Shown in pieces: positions 5,113 to 5,619 of a stretch of DNA of 5,619 nucleotides. Source of the stretch: Thermoplasmata archaeon (GTDB taxonomy: Archaea > Thermoplasmatota > DTKX01 > GCA-020343715). Where the stretch lies: positions 1,201,155 to 1,206,773 of the forward strand of contig CP070808.1 of NCBI GenBank assembly GCA_020343715.1. Direction: 5' to 3'. A program made the position numbers and the translations under genes. Below the pieces are notes generated by a model. The model saw only the letters and a list, made by a program, of their open reading frames with translations, made no database searches and was not told the DNA's origin. Each line of letters opens with the position of its first letter. Position 1 is the stretch's first letter.

Positions 5113-5619
5113 TCAGCCACCGGCCTCGCGGAGCCTGGCCAGGACCCATTCCCTGTCCAGGCTGGCCAGGAAGAAGCCCGCCCGCGGGCCCCGCCTCTGC
5201 CCTAGCATGGAGATGTAGATGGCGCCGAAGGCGTCCCGGGCCTTGAGGCCCACCTCCTTCGACAGGTTGAACACCAGGTCCTGGATGGTCTCGCCGTCCC
5301 AAGGGGTTCCCTCCAGCTCCTCCCCCAGGCGTGACAGGTAGGCCCTCTGCTCCCCCGTAAGCTCCCCTAGGGTGGCCGCGTCCAGCTCCTCCAGGAGATG
5401 GATCCGCTGGTTCTCGTCGGCGTAGCGCTCGACCCATGCCCGGGCGTTCCTGGCCTTGGACCTTATGCACTCCCGGTAGGTCTCGTCGACCCCCCGGTCC
5501 AGCTCGCCGGACCGGTGCAGGGCCTCCAGCATGTCGTCCATGACGGGGTACAGCTGGACCAACGTCACCAGGTGGCCGTACGGAACCTGGTGCAGCTCCT
5601 CGGGCGCCCCCGGGACCAC
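5113..5619 (-). CDS. lysS: Class I lysyl-tRNA synthetase, C-terminal part (5' end beyond the right edge)
   Basis: LysRS attaches lysine to tRNA-Lys in the cytoplasm, using ATP. The last 168 residues are present, ending at TGA 5113-5115. The start is not in the window: the GTG at the edge is an internal valine codon. Recognisable class I LysRS features are the PYGHLVTLVQL helix near the beginning of the fragment, the all-helical middle rich in charged residues, and the C-terminal signature FNLSKEVGLKARDAFGAIYI followed by MLGQRRGPRAGFFLASLDRE. This is the alpha-helical anticodon-binding end. The Rossmann-fold catalytic domain with its HIGH- and KMSKS-type motifs must lie to the right. Class I LysRS is the usual form in most archaea and in a few bacteria, such as spirochaetes and alphaproteobacteria, which supports an archaeal origin. 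Nothing suggests damage in the visible part. Confidence 0.95.
   Translation of the reverse strand: MVPGAPEELHQVPYGHLVTLVQLYPVMDDMLEALHRSGELDRGVDETYRECIRSKARNARAWVERYADENQRIHLLEELDAATLGELTGEQRAYLSRLGEELEGTPWDGETIQDLVFNLSKEVGLKARDAFGAIYISMLGQRRGPRAGFFLASLDREWVLARLREAGG

Noticed and set aside
5619..5619. GTG at the right edge as the start of the lysS frame.
   Set aside because: The fragment begins inside the C-terminal half of class I LysRS; the catalytic domain must precede it, so the GTG is an internal valine codon.

Overview
The window looks archaeal, probably a GC-rich member of the Thermoplasmatota (for example a Methanomassiliicoccales-like lineage). The phylum is an inference. It rests on a class I lysyl-tRNA synthetase, an archaeal-type tRNA-Gln with an A1:U72 end, BRE/TATA-like promoter elements, anti-Shine-Dalgarno matches of the GGAGGTGA type, and a secreted beta-helix plus fibronectin type III (FN3) protein of a kind common in that group. 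No mobile element, CRISPR array, rRNA or integrase is visible.

Positions 1-3961 (minus strand) hold one very long reading frame that starts at 3961, has no stop, and runs off the left edge (1320 codons in the window). It encodes an exported protein: signal peptide, N-terminal cap, right-handed parallel beta-helix with a column of cysteines, a small Ig/carboxypeptidase-regulatory-like beta domain, then an array of FN3 domains (seven complete, an eighth cut by the edge). The FN3 domains are not simple tandem copies. They cycle in groups of three, and three independent landmarks repeat at exactly 894 bp.

Positions 3962-4139 are the divergent intergenic region, with the ribosome binding site and candidate promoter of the giant gene and a candidate promoter for the next gene. 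On the plus strand, 4140-4385 encodes an 81-residue protein whose C-terminal half faintly resembles an excisionase/MerR-type winged helix. After a compact GC hairpin and a clear TATA/BRE promoter, 4481-4954 encodes an extremely acidic, probably disordered 157-residue protein.

The right end is on the minus strand: a complete tRNA-Gln(CUG) with encoded CCA at 4991-5066, and upstream of it the C-terminal 168 residues of class I LysRS (5113-5619), cut by the right edge. The candidate tRNA promoter lies against the lysS stop codon. The translation genes on the right are housekeeping. The surface protein and the two small plus-strand genes are the accessory or lineage-specific content, and nothing in the sequence proves that they work together.
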